In this document: positions 1 to 7,933 of the stretch, piece after piece
Numbering within the stretch: position 1 is the stretch's first letter
Layout of the letters: every line of letters starts with the position of its first letter
Assembly: GCF_015477355.1 (NCBI RefSeq)
Contig: NZ_JADLRJ010000003.1
Coordinates: 186,001-250,000, forward strand
From: Nocardia blacklockiae
GTDB taxonomy: Bacteria; Actinomycetota; Actinomycetes; Mycobacteriales; Mycobacteriaceae
Direction: 5' to 3'
Length of the DNA stretch: 64,000 nt
Notes under the pieces: model-generated
Databases searched by the model: none
Seen by the model: the letters and a program-made list of their open reading frames with translations, nothing else
Told to the model about the DNA's origin: nothing
Position numbers and translations under genes: made by a program

Positions 1-1
1 G

Positions 2-394
2 CTGACGCTGGGGCGCTGGACGCTGCCGAAGGGCCAGGGCGTGCTGGTCAGCATGCGGCTGATGCACGAGAACGAGGAGTTGTACACCGACGCGCGCGCG
101 TTCGTCCCCGACCGGTTCGTCGGCGCCCGCCCCGGCACGTTCTCCTGGATCCCGTTCGGCGGCGGCGCCCGCCGCTGCATCGGCGCGGCCTTCGCGACCA
201 TGGAGATGAACGTCGTCCTGCGCACCCTGCTGCGCGATTTCACCCTCGAGCCGACCGACGCACCGGACGAGCGCACCCACTTCCGCGGCGTCGCACTGGT
301 TCCGGCTGGAAAAGGCAAGGCCGTCGTACACCGCCGCGCCCCCCGCCCGGCCACCTCCGACACCACCGCCCACTCGGCCGAGCTGTCCGCGTGA
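2..394 (+). CDS. Cytochrome P450, C-terminal part (cut by window edge)
   Basis: The last 130 residues of a cytochrome P450, a haem monooxygenase that needs a ferredoxin or reductase partner. The frame is open to the left edge, so the start lies outside the window. The haem-binding loop is complete: FGGGARRCIGA, with the cysteine near visible residue 59 as thiolate ligand, preceded by the PDRF motif of the meander region. The Ala/Pro-rich tail after the final helix is longer than usual and probably disordered. The TetR gene that follows on the same strand is a possible regulator, but the 195 bp between them holds no clear shared signal. The substrate cannot be deduced. Confidence 0.95.
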   Translation: MTLGRWTLPKGQGVLVSMRLMHENEELYTDARAFVPDRFVGARPGTFSWIPFGGGARRCIGAAFATMEMNVVLRTLLRDFTLEPTDAPDERTHFRGVALVPAGKGKAVVHRRAPRPATSDTTAHSAELSA

Positions 395-589
395 CCGAGC
401 GCCGCCCGACCGCGGCACCCGGCACGGACTCCGGTGGCGCCACCGGTTGAGGCGCGGCGGCAGCGACGCCTCGCAGTGCCGGCCGACCCTCCGGAACGAG
501 GTAGCACGGCGTGTGGTTCGGCCGGGCCGGGGTTCGTGTCGAGGTCGCGCTGTGCGGAGGGCCGGGCGCGGGAAACTAGGGTGGTGGTC

Positions 590-1195
590 GTGACCCGTGC
601 CGAATCCGCCGCCGCCGCGCCGGCCGCCGAGTTCCGGCGGCGGCTGCTCGACGGGATGGCGCGGGCGGTGCGCGAGCGCGGGTACCGCGAGGCCACGGTG
701 GCCGACGTGGTGCGCTATGCCCGCACCTCGCGCCGGACGTTCTACGAGCACTTCGCCGGGAAGCAGGACTGTTTCATCGCGCTGCTGGCCGAGCGCAACA
801 GCGACACGATCCGGCAGATCTACGCCGCGGTCGATCCGGCCGCGCCGTGGCGGCTGCAGATCCGGCAGGCGATCGAGGCGTGGATCGCCTCCTCCCAGCA
901 CGACCCCTCGGTCACGCTCGCGTGGATCCGCGACACCCCCGCCCTCGGCGAGAGCGGCCGCCGACTGCACCGCGAGACCGGCGAGGCCTTCATCACCCTG
1001 ATCCAGAACCTCACCGCCACACCGGAATTCCAATCCGACGAGCTGCACCCCCCGTCGCGCCGCACCGCGACCATCCTCTACGGCGGCTACCGGGAACTGA
1101 TCGCCTCCACGGTCGAGGACGGCGGCGACATCGCCGAAATCATCGACGTCGCAGTCGAAACCGCGATCGCCCTCATCGGCCCGCGCGGCGCCTAG
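590..1195 (+). CDS. TetR/AcrR family transcriptional regulator
   Basis: A 201-residue one-component repressor-type regulator. The N-terminal helix-turn-helix is clear (REATVADVVRYARTSRRTFYEHFAGK, read across about residues 34-60), followed by a helical ligand-binding domain. The same frame stays open upstream to position 434, but the extension is Arg/Gly-rich and not TetR-like. I chose the GTG at 590 because AGGG lies about 8 bases upstream and because the family normally has only 15-25 residues before the HTH. It sits downstream of the partial P450 on the same strand and may control it. It converges with the kinase gene at 1248. Confidence 0.9.
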   Translation: MTRAESAAAAPAAEFRRRLLDGMARAVRERGYREATVADVVRYARTSRRTFYEHFAGKQDCFIALLAERNSDTIRQIYAAVDPAAPWRLQIRQAIEAWIASSQHDPSVTLAWIRDTPALGESGRRLHRETGEAFITLIQNLTATPEFQSDELHPPSRRTATILYGGYRELIASTVEDGGDIAEIIDVAVETAIALIGPRGA

Positions 1196-1247
1196 GAGCG
1201 CGGAACGCCACCCGCGGGGGCCGGGCAGGAGGCCCGCCGGAGCGGGA

Positions 1248-2261
1248 TCACCTCCTGGTGGCCGTATCCCGCGCGAGGCGGCCGCGTACCGCGCCCGCTC
1301 GGCGGTAGCGCTGGGCGCGGGCCGCGGCGGCGGAGAGGCGGGTGCGGAGGGGGCGGGGGTCCACGTCGGCCAGGGCCTCGGTGAGGAGGCGGACGGGTTC
1401 GGTGCAGGTGGGGTAGCGGTCAGCGGGGTTTTTGGCGAGGGCGCGGCGGAGGATTTCGTCGACCTCGGGCGGGATCCAGTGTTTGCGGGCGGAGAGGGCC
1501 GGGGGCGCGTCGTGCAGGTGGGCCTGTGCGGTGGCCATCAGGTTCTCGCGGGAGAACGGCGGGCGGCCGGTGAGCAGTTCGGCCGCGGAACAGGCCAGCG
1601 CGTATTGGTCGGTGGCCGGGGAGACGGCGCCCGCCTTCAGCAGTTCCGGCGCGGCGTACGGGACCGAGACCACCACGAAACCGTCCGTCGCCAAGGGCGG
1701 TTCGGGCCGGTCGCGCCAGCGGGCCTGGTCGAAGTCGGACACCTTCACGGTCGTGTCCGTGCCGACGAGGACGTTGGCCGGTTTGACGTCGAGGTGCAGG
1801 ACGCCCTGGGAGTGCGCGTAATCCAGTCCCGCCGCGACCCGGTTCAGCACCTCCAGCACCCGCGGCAGCGCCGGGTTCTGATGCGGCATCCGCACCAGCG
1901 CCGAACCCGTTGTGCCCGCGACGTATTCGTGCGCCGACCACAGCAGCCCGTCGGTTTCCCCGTGGGTGTACATCCGGATGATGTTCGGGTGCCGCAGCGC
2001 GGACAGGATCTCGAACTCGTGCACGAAACGCGCTCGCGCCGTGGCCGAACCGCTGTCGCCGAGCCCGAGAATCTTCAGCGCCACGGGCCGCGACCGCTCC
2101 AGGTCCTGCGCGAGGAACACCTCGCTGCTGCCGCCGTGGCCGAGCCGGGCCTTCAAGAGAAATCCCGCAAACCGATCGCCTGGCTCGTATGACACGTCCT
2201 CACCATAATGCGGCCGTCCGCCCGAACCCCGGGTTTCGGCTCCGGCAGTGAGCATCGTCAT
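1248..2261 (-). CDS. Serine/threonine protein kinase, soluble, with altered DFG motif
   Basis: A 337-residue Hanks-type kinase. Visible elements are the glycine loop GHGGSSEV (41-48), the ATP-anchoring lysine in VALKI (K63), the alphaC glutamate region near 82-84, the catalytic loop HLDVKPAN (156-163, Asp158, Lys160 and Asn163 kept), and APE (204-206). Two signature positions are unusual: HRD is HLD, and the metal-binding DFG is DFD (176-178). No transmembrane helix or PASTA sensor follows; the tail is short and Arg-rich, so the protein is probably cytoplasmic, unlike PknB. The ATG at 2261 is used; a GTG about 22 codons in (VSYEPGDRF) is a possible alternative. It is divergent from the ArsR gene. 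Confidence 0.93.
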   Translation of the reverse strand: MTMLTAGAETRGSGGRPHYGEDVSYEPGDRFAGFLLKARLGHGGSSEVFLAQDLERSRPVALKILGLGDSGSATARARFVHEFEILSALRHPNIIRMYTHGETDGLLWSAHEYVAGTTGSALVRMPHQNPALPRVLEVLNRVAAGLDYAHSQGVLHLDVKPANVLVGTDTTVKVSDFDQARWRDRPEPPLATDGFVVVSVPYAAPELLKAGAVSPATDQYALACSAAELLTGRPPFSRENLMATAQAHLHDAPPALSARKHWIPPEVDEILRRALAKNPADRYPTCTEPVRLLTEALADVDPRPLRTRLSAAAARAQRYRRAGAVRGRLARDTATRR

Positions 2262-2287
2262 GGTGTCGCGCGGCAGATCGAGGGGTA

Positions 2288-2307
2288 ATTTCGTTTATTA
2301 GCGAAAT
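2288..2307. promoter_or_regulatory. Inverted repeat, candidate ArsR-family operator
   Basis: ATTTCG and CGAAAT form a perfect 6-bp inverted repeat with an 8-bp AT-rich centre. It is one of the most AT-rich spots nearby and lies just upstream of the ArsR-type gene, between it and the divergent kinase. ArsR regulators usually bind such dyads over their own promoter, so autoregulation is likely. Inferred from position and symmetry only. Confidence 0.45.
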
Positions 2308-2324
2308 ATCGAAGGGCGGTGTGG

Positions 2325-2618
2325 ATGCTCGACGAGTGCAAAGCGCTGGCGAACGACACCCGGCTGCGCATCCTGGAATGGCTCAAGGACCCGCAGGCGC
2401 ATTTCCCCGACCGGGCCCACGAGGCGGCCGAACTGGGTGTCTGCGTCGGGCTGCTCCAGCAGAAGGCGGGGACCTCGGCGTCGACCATGTCGGCGCACCT
2501 GGCGATCCTGCAGCGCGCCGGCTTCCTGTGCGCGACCCGGCGCGGGCAATGGACCTACTACCGCCGCGACGAGGCCCGCATCCGGGCCTTCACCGACCGA
2601 CTCCACCACGCGCTCTGA
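2325..2618 (+). CDS. ArsR-family winged-helix transcriptional regulator
   Basis: A 97-residue regulator: an N-terminal helix (CKALANDTRLRILEWL) and a winged HTH (TSASTMSAHLAILQRAGFL) with the wing strand RRGQWTYYRRD. No cysteine-rich metal site of the ArsR/SmtB type is evident (only scattered Cys in the LGVCVGLLQQ segment), so it probably senses something other than arsenite. GTG-TGG-ATG offers two starts; the ATG at 2325 fits the GAAGGG ribosome site at 2311 best. The flavin-dependent oxidoreductase gene follows 33 bp downstream and is probably co-transcribed and controlled through the inverted repeat upstream. Confidence 0.9.
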   Translation: MLDECKALANDTRLRILEWLKDPQAHFPDRAHEAAELGVCVGLLQQKAGTSASTMSAHLAILQRAGFLCATRRGQWTYYRRDEARIRAFTDRLHHAL

Positions 2619-2651
2619 CCGCGCCCGCAGTCCACCGAAAGGCAGCGTCTC

Positions 2652-3653
2652 ATGCCCACCGCCCTGTCCCTGCTCGATCTGGCGACGATCGAGCCCGGCC
2701 GCACCGCCCGCGACAGCTTCGAGAACAGCGTGGCCCTGGCCCGCGCCGCCGAACGCAGCGGCTACCGCCGCGTCTGGTACGCCGAGCACCACAACATGGC
2801 TTCGATCGCGTCGAGCGCCACCAGCGTGCTCATCGGTTACGTTGCCGCGCACACCGACTCCATCCGGCTCGGTTCGGGCGGCATCATGCTGCCCAACCAC
2901 TCGCCGCTGGTGATCGCCGAACAGTTCGGCACGCTGGAGACCCTGTTCCCCGGCCGCATCGATCTCGGTCTGGGCCGGGCGCCGGGCAGTGACCAGAAGA
3001 CGATGCTCGCGCTGCGCCGCAACCCGTCCTCGGCCGACTCCTTCCCGCAGGACGTGCTGGAACTCCAGGGCTATCTGACGGGGGAGTCCCGCGTGCCGGG
3101 CGTGCAGGCGGTGCCGCGCGCCGAGGGCGTCGTGCCGCTCTACATGCTGGGCTCCTCGCTGTTCGGCGCGCAGCTCGCCGCGCATCTGGGCCTGCCGTAC
3201 GCCTTCGCGTCGCATTTCGCGCCGGACGCGCTGCACCAGGCGGTCGAGGTCTATCGCGACACCTTCCAGCCCTCGCGGCAGCAGGCCGAGCCTTACGTGA
3301 TGGCCGGCGTCAACGTGTTCGCCGCCGACGACCACGACGCCGCGGAGGAACAGCGGAAGATCGCCTACCGCGCCCGCGCCCGCTTGATGATCCGGCGCGG
3401 CGCGGCCGCCCCCGACTTCACCGACGAGGAGATCGACGCGTTCCTCGCCTCCCCGAACGGGCAGTCGCTCGCCTCGATGACCCGCTACACCGCCGTCGGG
3501 ACCGCCGCCGAGGTGCAGGACTACCTGGACGAATTCGCCGCCTCGATCGGGGCCGACGAACTGATCCTCGCCCATGGCACCACCCGCGTGGAGGACCGCG
3601 TGCACTCGATCGAACTCACCGGCGCGAGCGCCGCGGCCGCAGCTACGCACTAG
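2652..3653 (+). CDS. LLM-class flavin-dependent oxidoreductase (luciferase-like monooxygenase)
   Basis: A 333-residue member of the bacterial-luciferase-like family of FMN/F420 enzymes with a TIM-barrel fold. Family signatures are [10 protein letters not shown] (the conserved AEHH), the strand [26 protein letters not shown] (about residues 74-99) and [14 protein letters not shown]. It resembles the single-component YhbW/MsnO8-type branch rather than F420-dependent glucose-6-phosphate dehydrogenases. The ribosome site AAAGG precedes the ATG. It lies 33 bp after the ArsR-type regulator, suggesting a two-gene inducible operon. Substrate unknown. Confidence 0.93.
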   Translation: MPTALSLLDLATIEPGRTARDSFENSVALARAAERSGYRRVWYAEHHNMASIASSATSVLIGYVAAHTDSIRLGSGGIMLPNHSPLVIAEQFGTLETLFPGRIDLGLGRAPGSDQKTMLALRRNPSSADSFPQDVLELQGYLTGESRVPGVQAVPRAEGVVPLYMLGSSLFGAQLAAHLGLPYAFASHFAPDALHQAVEVYRDTFQPSRQQAEPYVMAGVNVFAADDHDAAEEQRKIAYRARARLMIRRGAAAPDFTDEEIDAFLASPNGQSLASMTRYTAVGTAAEVQDYLDEFAASIGADELILAHGTTRVEDRVHSIELTGASAAAAATH

Positions 3654-3692
3654 GAAATCGGACCACCGTTCCCACCCGTTCACACGCATTTC

Positions 3693-3706
3693 TGTAACAA
3701 GTTCTA
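3693..3706. promoter_or_regulatory. KstR-type operator (TnnAACnnGTTnnA)
   Basis: TGTAACAAGTTCTA matches every fixed position of the 14-bp palindrome TnnAACnnGTTnnA, which is bound by KstR, the TetR repressor of sterol catabolism in mycobacteria, rhodococci and nocardiae. It lies 55 bp upstream of the start of the DUF3556 gene, where it would cover the promoter. The two genes downstream look lipid-related, which supports the reading. No kstR gene is in the window. Confidence 0.65.
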
Positions 3707-3760
3707 TTTCTGTGTGATAGCGTGACCGCCCGTCCGCTGGGGCCGGGAACGGAGAGTGCG

Positions 3761-5485
3761 ATGGGTTTTGTCGAGCCCGAGTTGCCCGTGGTCGACATGG
3801 AGCAGTGGAGCCGGGGTACGCGCAGCGAGCGCATCCGGCCGATGGCCCGGCACTGGGCCGAGGTGGGCTTCGGCACGCCGGTGGTGCTGCATCTGTTCTA
3901 TGTCGCCAAGATCTGTCTCTACATCCTCGGTGCGTGGCTGTTCGCGTTGGCGACCAGCGGCATCGATGGGTTCACCAGGGTCGGGTCCTGGTGGTCGGAG
4001 CCGATCGTCTTCGAGAAAGTGGTGCTGTACACGCTGCTGTTCGAGGTGATCGGCCTCGGCTGCGGGTTCGGTCCGCTCAACAATCGGTTCTTCCCGCCGA
4101 TGGGTTCGATCCTGTACTGGTTGCGGCCCAAGACGATCCGGCTCCCGCCCTGGCCCGGGCGGGTCCCGCTGACGCGGGGCGACGAACGGAAACCGGTCGA
4201 CGTCGCGCTGTACGCGGCGCTGCTGGTGCTGCTGGTGTGGGCGCTGCTGTCCGACGGCACCGGCCCGGTGCCGGAGCTGGATACGGACGTCGGCCTGCTG
4301 CCGGTGTGGCAGATCGTCGCGATCCTCGGCGTGCTCGCGGTCGCGGGCCTGCGCGACAAGGTCATCTTCCTGGCCGCGCGCGGCGAGGTCTACGCGACGC
4401 TCGCGGTCACCTTCCTGTTCGGCGGGGCCGATGTGCTCGTCGGGTCCAAGGTCGTGTTCCTCGTGATCTGGATGGGCGCGGCGACGTCGAAACTGAACCG
4501 GCACTTCCCGTTCGTGGTGTCGACGATGATGTCGAACAGCCCGGTGGTCCGCCCTCGGTGGATCAAGCGCAAGTTCTTCGAGAACTTCCCGGACGATCTC
4601 CGGCCGGGCAGGTTGTCACGGCTCGTGGCGCACGCCAGCACGGCGGTGGAGATGCTGGTGCCGCTCGTGCTGTTCTTCTCTGGCGGCGGCTGGCCGACCG
4701 CGGTGGCCGCGGTCGTGATGGTGTGCTTCCACCTGGGCATCCTGACCGCCATCCCGATGGGCGTGCCGCTGGAGTGGAACGTCTTCATGATCTTCGGCAT
4801 GGGATCGCTGTTCGTCGCGCACGCCGACATCGGGCTCGGCGACCTGGGCAACCCGCTGCCCGTCGCCCTGCTGTTCGTGGTGATCACGGGCATCGTGGTC
4901 GCGGGAAACCTGTTCCCGCGCAAGATCTCCTTCCTGCCCGGCATGCGGTACTACGCCGGCAACTGGGACACCACGCTCTGGTGCGTCAAACCCTCCGCCG
5001 CGGCGAAGATCGGCACCGGGGTCGTGGCCATCGCGAGCATGCCCCAGGCGCAGCTGGAGCGCTACTACGGCAAGGACCGGGCGCAGATCCCGCTCTATCT
5101 CGGCTACGCCTTCCGCGCCATGAACACCCACGGCCGCGCCCTGTTCACGCTCGTGCACCGCGCCGTGCCGGAGGGCCGCGAGGACGAGTACACGATCACC
5201 GACGGCGAACGCATCTGCAGCACGGCGATCGGCTGGAACTTCGGCGACGGCCACATGCACAACGAGCAGCTCATCGCGGCCCTGCAGCGGCGCTGCCACT
5301 TCGAACCGGGCGAGGTGCGGGTGATCCTGCTCGACGCGCAGCCCATCCATCGGCAGGAACAGGCGTACCGGCTGGTCGACGCGGCCACCGGCGAATTCGA
5401 ACGCGGCGTGGTGCGGGTCGCCGACATGGTGACCCGGCAGCCGTGGGCCGACGACGTGCCGGTGCACGTCGACGGCCGTGGGTGA
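3761..5485 (+). CDS. DUF3556-type polytopic membrane protein
   Basis: A 574-residue integral membrane protein that I place in the uncharacterised actinobacterial DUF3556 family. Several hydrophobic helices are visible, for example at VVLHLFYVAKICLYILGAWL, VALYAALLVLLVWALL and LLFVVITGIVVAGNLF. The C-terminal 150 residues look soluble (EYTITDGERICSTAIGWNFG, then HMHNEQL), so the protein probably has a cytoplasmic tail domain. The ATG at 3761 has GGAGAG just upstream and is preferred over an in-frame GTG at 3722. It starts 55 bp after a KstR-consensus site, and the thiolase-like fusion gene follows within 12 bp, so the pair is probably one sterol- or lipid-responsive operon. Confidence 0.8.
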   Translation: MGFVEPELPVVDMEQWSRGTRSERIRPMARHWAEVGFGTPVVLHLFYVAKICLYILGAWLFALATSGIDGFTRVGSWWSEPIVFEKVVLYTLLFEVIGLGCGFGPLNNRFFPPMGSILYWLRPKTIRLPPWPGRVPLTRGDERKPVDVALYAALLVLLVWALLSDGTGPVPELDTDVGLLPVWQIVAILGVLAVAGLRDKVIFLAARGEVYATLAVTFLFGGADVLVGSKVVFLVIWMGAATSKLNRHFPFVVSTMMSNSPVVRPRWIKRKFFENFPDDLRPGRLSRLVAHASTAVEMLVPLVLFFSGGGWPTAVAAVVMVCFHLGILTAIPMGVPLEWNVFMIFGMGSLFVAHADIGLGDLGNPLPVALLFVVITGIVVAGNLFPRKISFLPGMRYYAGNWDTTLWCVKPSAAAKIGTGVVAIASMPQAQLERYYGKDRAQIPLYLGYAFRAMNTHGRALFTLVHRAVPEGREDEYTITDGERICSTAIGWNFGDGHMHNEQLIAALQRRCHFEPGEVRVILLDAQPIHRQEQAYRLVDAATGEFERGVVRVADMVTRQPWADDVPVHVDGRG

Positions 5486-5496
5486 GGAGAAGAGTC

Positions 5497-7902
5497 GTGG
5501 GTGTGGAGACGAGTGCGGCGGAGGAGACGGGTGTGTCGGAGGAGCAGGTGCCGGAGTCGCGAACGCCCGTGATCGTCGGGGTGGCTCAGGCCTCGGAGCG
5601 GATCGGCGAACCGGACTATCGCGCGCTGTCCGCGGCCGACCTCGCGGCCGAGGCGGTGCGGGCCGCGCTGGCCGACACCGGCGGCGACCCGGAAAAGGTG
5701 GTGGCGCAGATCGATACGATCGCCGCGATCCGCGCGTTCGACGATTCGAGCGCGTTCGCCCGGCCCGCGCTGGGCGCGCCGGACAATGTGGCGCGGGCCG
5801 TGGCGGGACGGGTCGGGGCGCGACCGCGCCGGGCCATCCTCGGCCCGACCGGCGGGCAGAGCCCGCAGCAACTGCTCACCGAGCTGTGCGGCGCCATCGC
5901 CGCGGGCGAGTCCGAGGCCGCCGTGGTGTTCGGCGCGGAGGCCATCTCCACCGTCCGGGACCTGGCGCGGCGCCCCGCCGCGGAGCGACCGGACTTCGGC
6001 GAGCACGTCGAAGGATCGCTCGAGGACCGCGGTTACGGCATCGAGGGGATGACCCCGTCGCAGGGCGTGCTGCACCGGATGGTGGAACCTGCCGTGTCGT
6101 ACACGGTGCTGGAGAACGCTCGCCGCGCGCGCCTGGGTGTGCCGCCGCCGGTGTACGCGCGGTCGATGGGTGAGCTGTTCGCCCGGTTCAGCGCGGTCGC
6201 CGCCGACAACCCGCACGCGGCGGCGCCCACCGCCCGCGAGGCCGCCGCGCTGATCGAGGTGAACGAGCGCAATCGGCGCATCACCGACGCCTACACCCGG
6301 CTGCTGGTGGCCCGGGAACAGGTGAACCAGGCGGCCGCGGTGGTGGTCATGTCGCTGGCGGCCGCGCGGCGGCTCGGAATTCCCCAGGCGCGCATGGTCT
6401 TTCTGCGCGGGCACGCCGATCTGACCGAGCGCCCGCTGCTGGCCCGCCCGGACCTGAGTCGCAGCCCCGCGGCCGTCGCGGCCGTCCGCGCGGCCTTGGA
6501 CATGGCCGGGGTGACTCTCGATGAGCTGTCGGCGATGGACCTCTACAGCTGCTTCCCGATCGCGGTGTTCAACCTCTGCGACGGGCTGGGCCTGTCCCCG
6601 GACGACCCGCGCGGCCTCACGGTCACCGGCGGGCTGCCCTACTTCGGCGGCCCCGGCAACAACTACACCACCCACGCCATCGCCGAAATCGTTGCGCGCG
6701 TGCGGGACAGGCCCGGCAGTCACGGCATGGTGGTCGCCAACGGCGGCGTGCTCAGCAAGCACTCGGTGGGCATCTACACGACGACCCCCAGCCCCTGGCA
6801 GCCCGCGCGCCGGGCGGCCGCGCAGGCCGAACCCACCGTGCCGTCGGTGTACCACGCCGACGGGTGGGCGACCCTGGAGAGCTACGCCGTGCGGTACGAG
6901 CGCGACGGCGCGCCCGTAGCCATCGTGGTCGGCCGGCTCGACGACGGCAGCCGCTTCATCGGCAACGGCCTGGCGCAGGACGACGAGCTGATGGCGGCGT
7001 TGACCGGCGACACCGAGCCGATCGGCCGCCGCGTCGCGGTCCGGTCCACCGACGCGGGCAACCGGGTCGCGTTCACCCGCGAACGCCTCGACGAGCTACT
7101 GGGACAACCGGTCTCGACCTTCCGCGACACCTACGAGCATGTGCTCGTCACCCGCTCCGAGCACGTGCTCGAGGTGCTGATCGACCGGCCCGAGGCCGGC
7201 AACGCGCTCAACGCGCGGGCGCAGCGCGAACTCGACGAGATCTTCACCGCCTTCGAGCACGACGACGAGCTGTGGGTCGCGATCCTCGGCAGTACCGGTG
7301 GCGAGAACTTCTGCGTCGGAAGCGATCTCGGCGAGGTGGTGTCGCCGCTGCAATTGCTGGCGCAACCCCGCGGCGGATTCGGCGGGCTGTCGGCGCGCGC
7401 GTGCGCCAAGCCGGTGATCGCGGCGGTCGACGGCCGCGCCGACAGCGGCGGCCTCGAGCTGGTGCTGGCCTGTCACCTCGTGGTCGCCGACGAGGCGGCG
7501 TCGTTCGCGTTGCCCGACACCGGAATCGGGCAGGCGCCCGGGCCCGGCGTGCTGGTGCGGCTGCCCCGGATCGTCGGCCGTGCGCTCGCGCACGACATGA
7601 TCGTCACCGGCCGCCGGATCGACGCGGACGAGGCCGTCGCCGCCGGACTGGTGGCGCGCAAGGCCCCGACCGGCAAGGCGATGGCCACCGCGCGGCAGCT
7701 GGCCGCCGACATCGTCGCCCGGTCGCCGATCGCCCTGCGCGCCGCGCTGTCGTTCATGGCGCACGCCGACGAGTCGCCGGATCCGGTCGCCGCCATCGGC
7801 CAACCGGCCCCGCTGCTGGACAAGCTGATCGCCCACCACGACCCCGTCGAGGGGCTGGCCGCCCTGCGCGAGCGCCGAATTCCCCGGTGGCGCAACCGCT
7901 GA
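5497..7902 (+). CDS. Thiolase-like protein (SCP2/TLP1 type) fused to an enoyl-CoA hydratase domain
   Basis: An 801-residue two-enzyme protein. Residues about 15-445 are a thiolase fold of the SCP2-thiolase-like type (TPVIVGVAQ at the start, GPTGGQSPQQL near 117, GGLPYFGGPGNNYTTHAI and ANGGVLSKHSVGIYTT near the end). The usual nucleophilic cysteine loop is not evident. About 446-525 is a small beta domain (AVRYERDGAPVAIVVGRL) like the extra C-terminal domain of mycobacterial thiolase-like protein 1. From about 548 to the end is a crotonase domain (CVGSDLGEV, SGGLELVLACHLVVADEA, LPDTGIGQAPG), with Asp where the second catalytic Glu usually sits. GTG at 5497 follows GAGGAG. The reading frame extends further upstream but overlaps the DUF3556 gene there. 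Likely a CoA-ester enzyme in lipid or sterol breakdown. Confidence 0.85.
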   Translation: MGVETSAAEETGVSEEQVPESRTPVIVGVAQASERIGEPDYRALSAADLAAEAVRAALADTGGDPEKVVAQIDTIAAIRAFDDSSAFARPALGAPDNVARAVAGRVGARPRRAILGPTGGQSPQQLLTELCGAIAAGESEAAVVFGAEAISTVRDLARRPAAERPDFGEHVEGSLEDRGYGIEGMTPSQGVLHRMVEPAVSYTVLENARRARLGVPPPVYARSMGELFARFSAVAADNPHAAAPTAREAAALIEVNERNRRITDAYTRLLVAREQVNQAAAVVVMSLAAARRLGIPQARMVFLRGHADLTERPLLARPDLSRSPAAVAAVRAALDMAGVTLDELSAMDLYSCFPIAVFNLCDGLGLSPDDPRGLTVTGGLPYFGGPGNNYTTHAIAEIVARVRDRPGSHGMVVANGGVLSKHSVGIYTTTPSPWQPARRAAAQAEPTVPSVYHADGWATLESYAVRYERDGAPVAIVVGRLDDGSRFIGNGLAQDDELMAALTGDTEPIGRRVAVRSTDAGNRVAFTRERLDELLGQPVSTFRDTYEHVLVTRSEHVLEVLIDRPEAGNALNARAQRELDEIFTAFEHDDELWVAILGSTGGENFCVGSDLGEVVSPLQLLAQPRGGFGGLSARACAKPVIAAVDGRADSGGLELVLACHLVVADEAASFALPDTGIGQAPGPGVLVRLPRIVGRALAHDMIVTGRRIDADEAVAAGLVARKAPTGKAMATARQLAADIVARSPIALRAALSFMAHADESPDPVAAIGQPAPLLDKLIAHHDPVEGLAALRERRIPRWRNR

Positions 7903-7933
7903 CGCGGTCGGCCACCGGCGATTCGCCGGGCGA

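Noticed and set aside
434-589. N-terminal extension of the first TetR gene
   Set aside because: Arg/Gly-rich, no homology pattern, and a better start (GTG 590 with AGGG) exists.
3805-5496. Upstream extension of the thiolase-like fusion into a 1365-residue frame
   Set aside because: The extra 560 residues are Arg/Gly/Ala-rich and lie antiphase over the DUF3556 gene; GTG at 5497 has a ribosome site and begins the conserved sequence.
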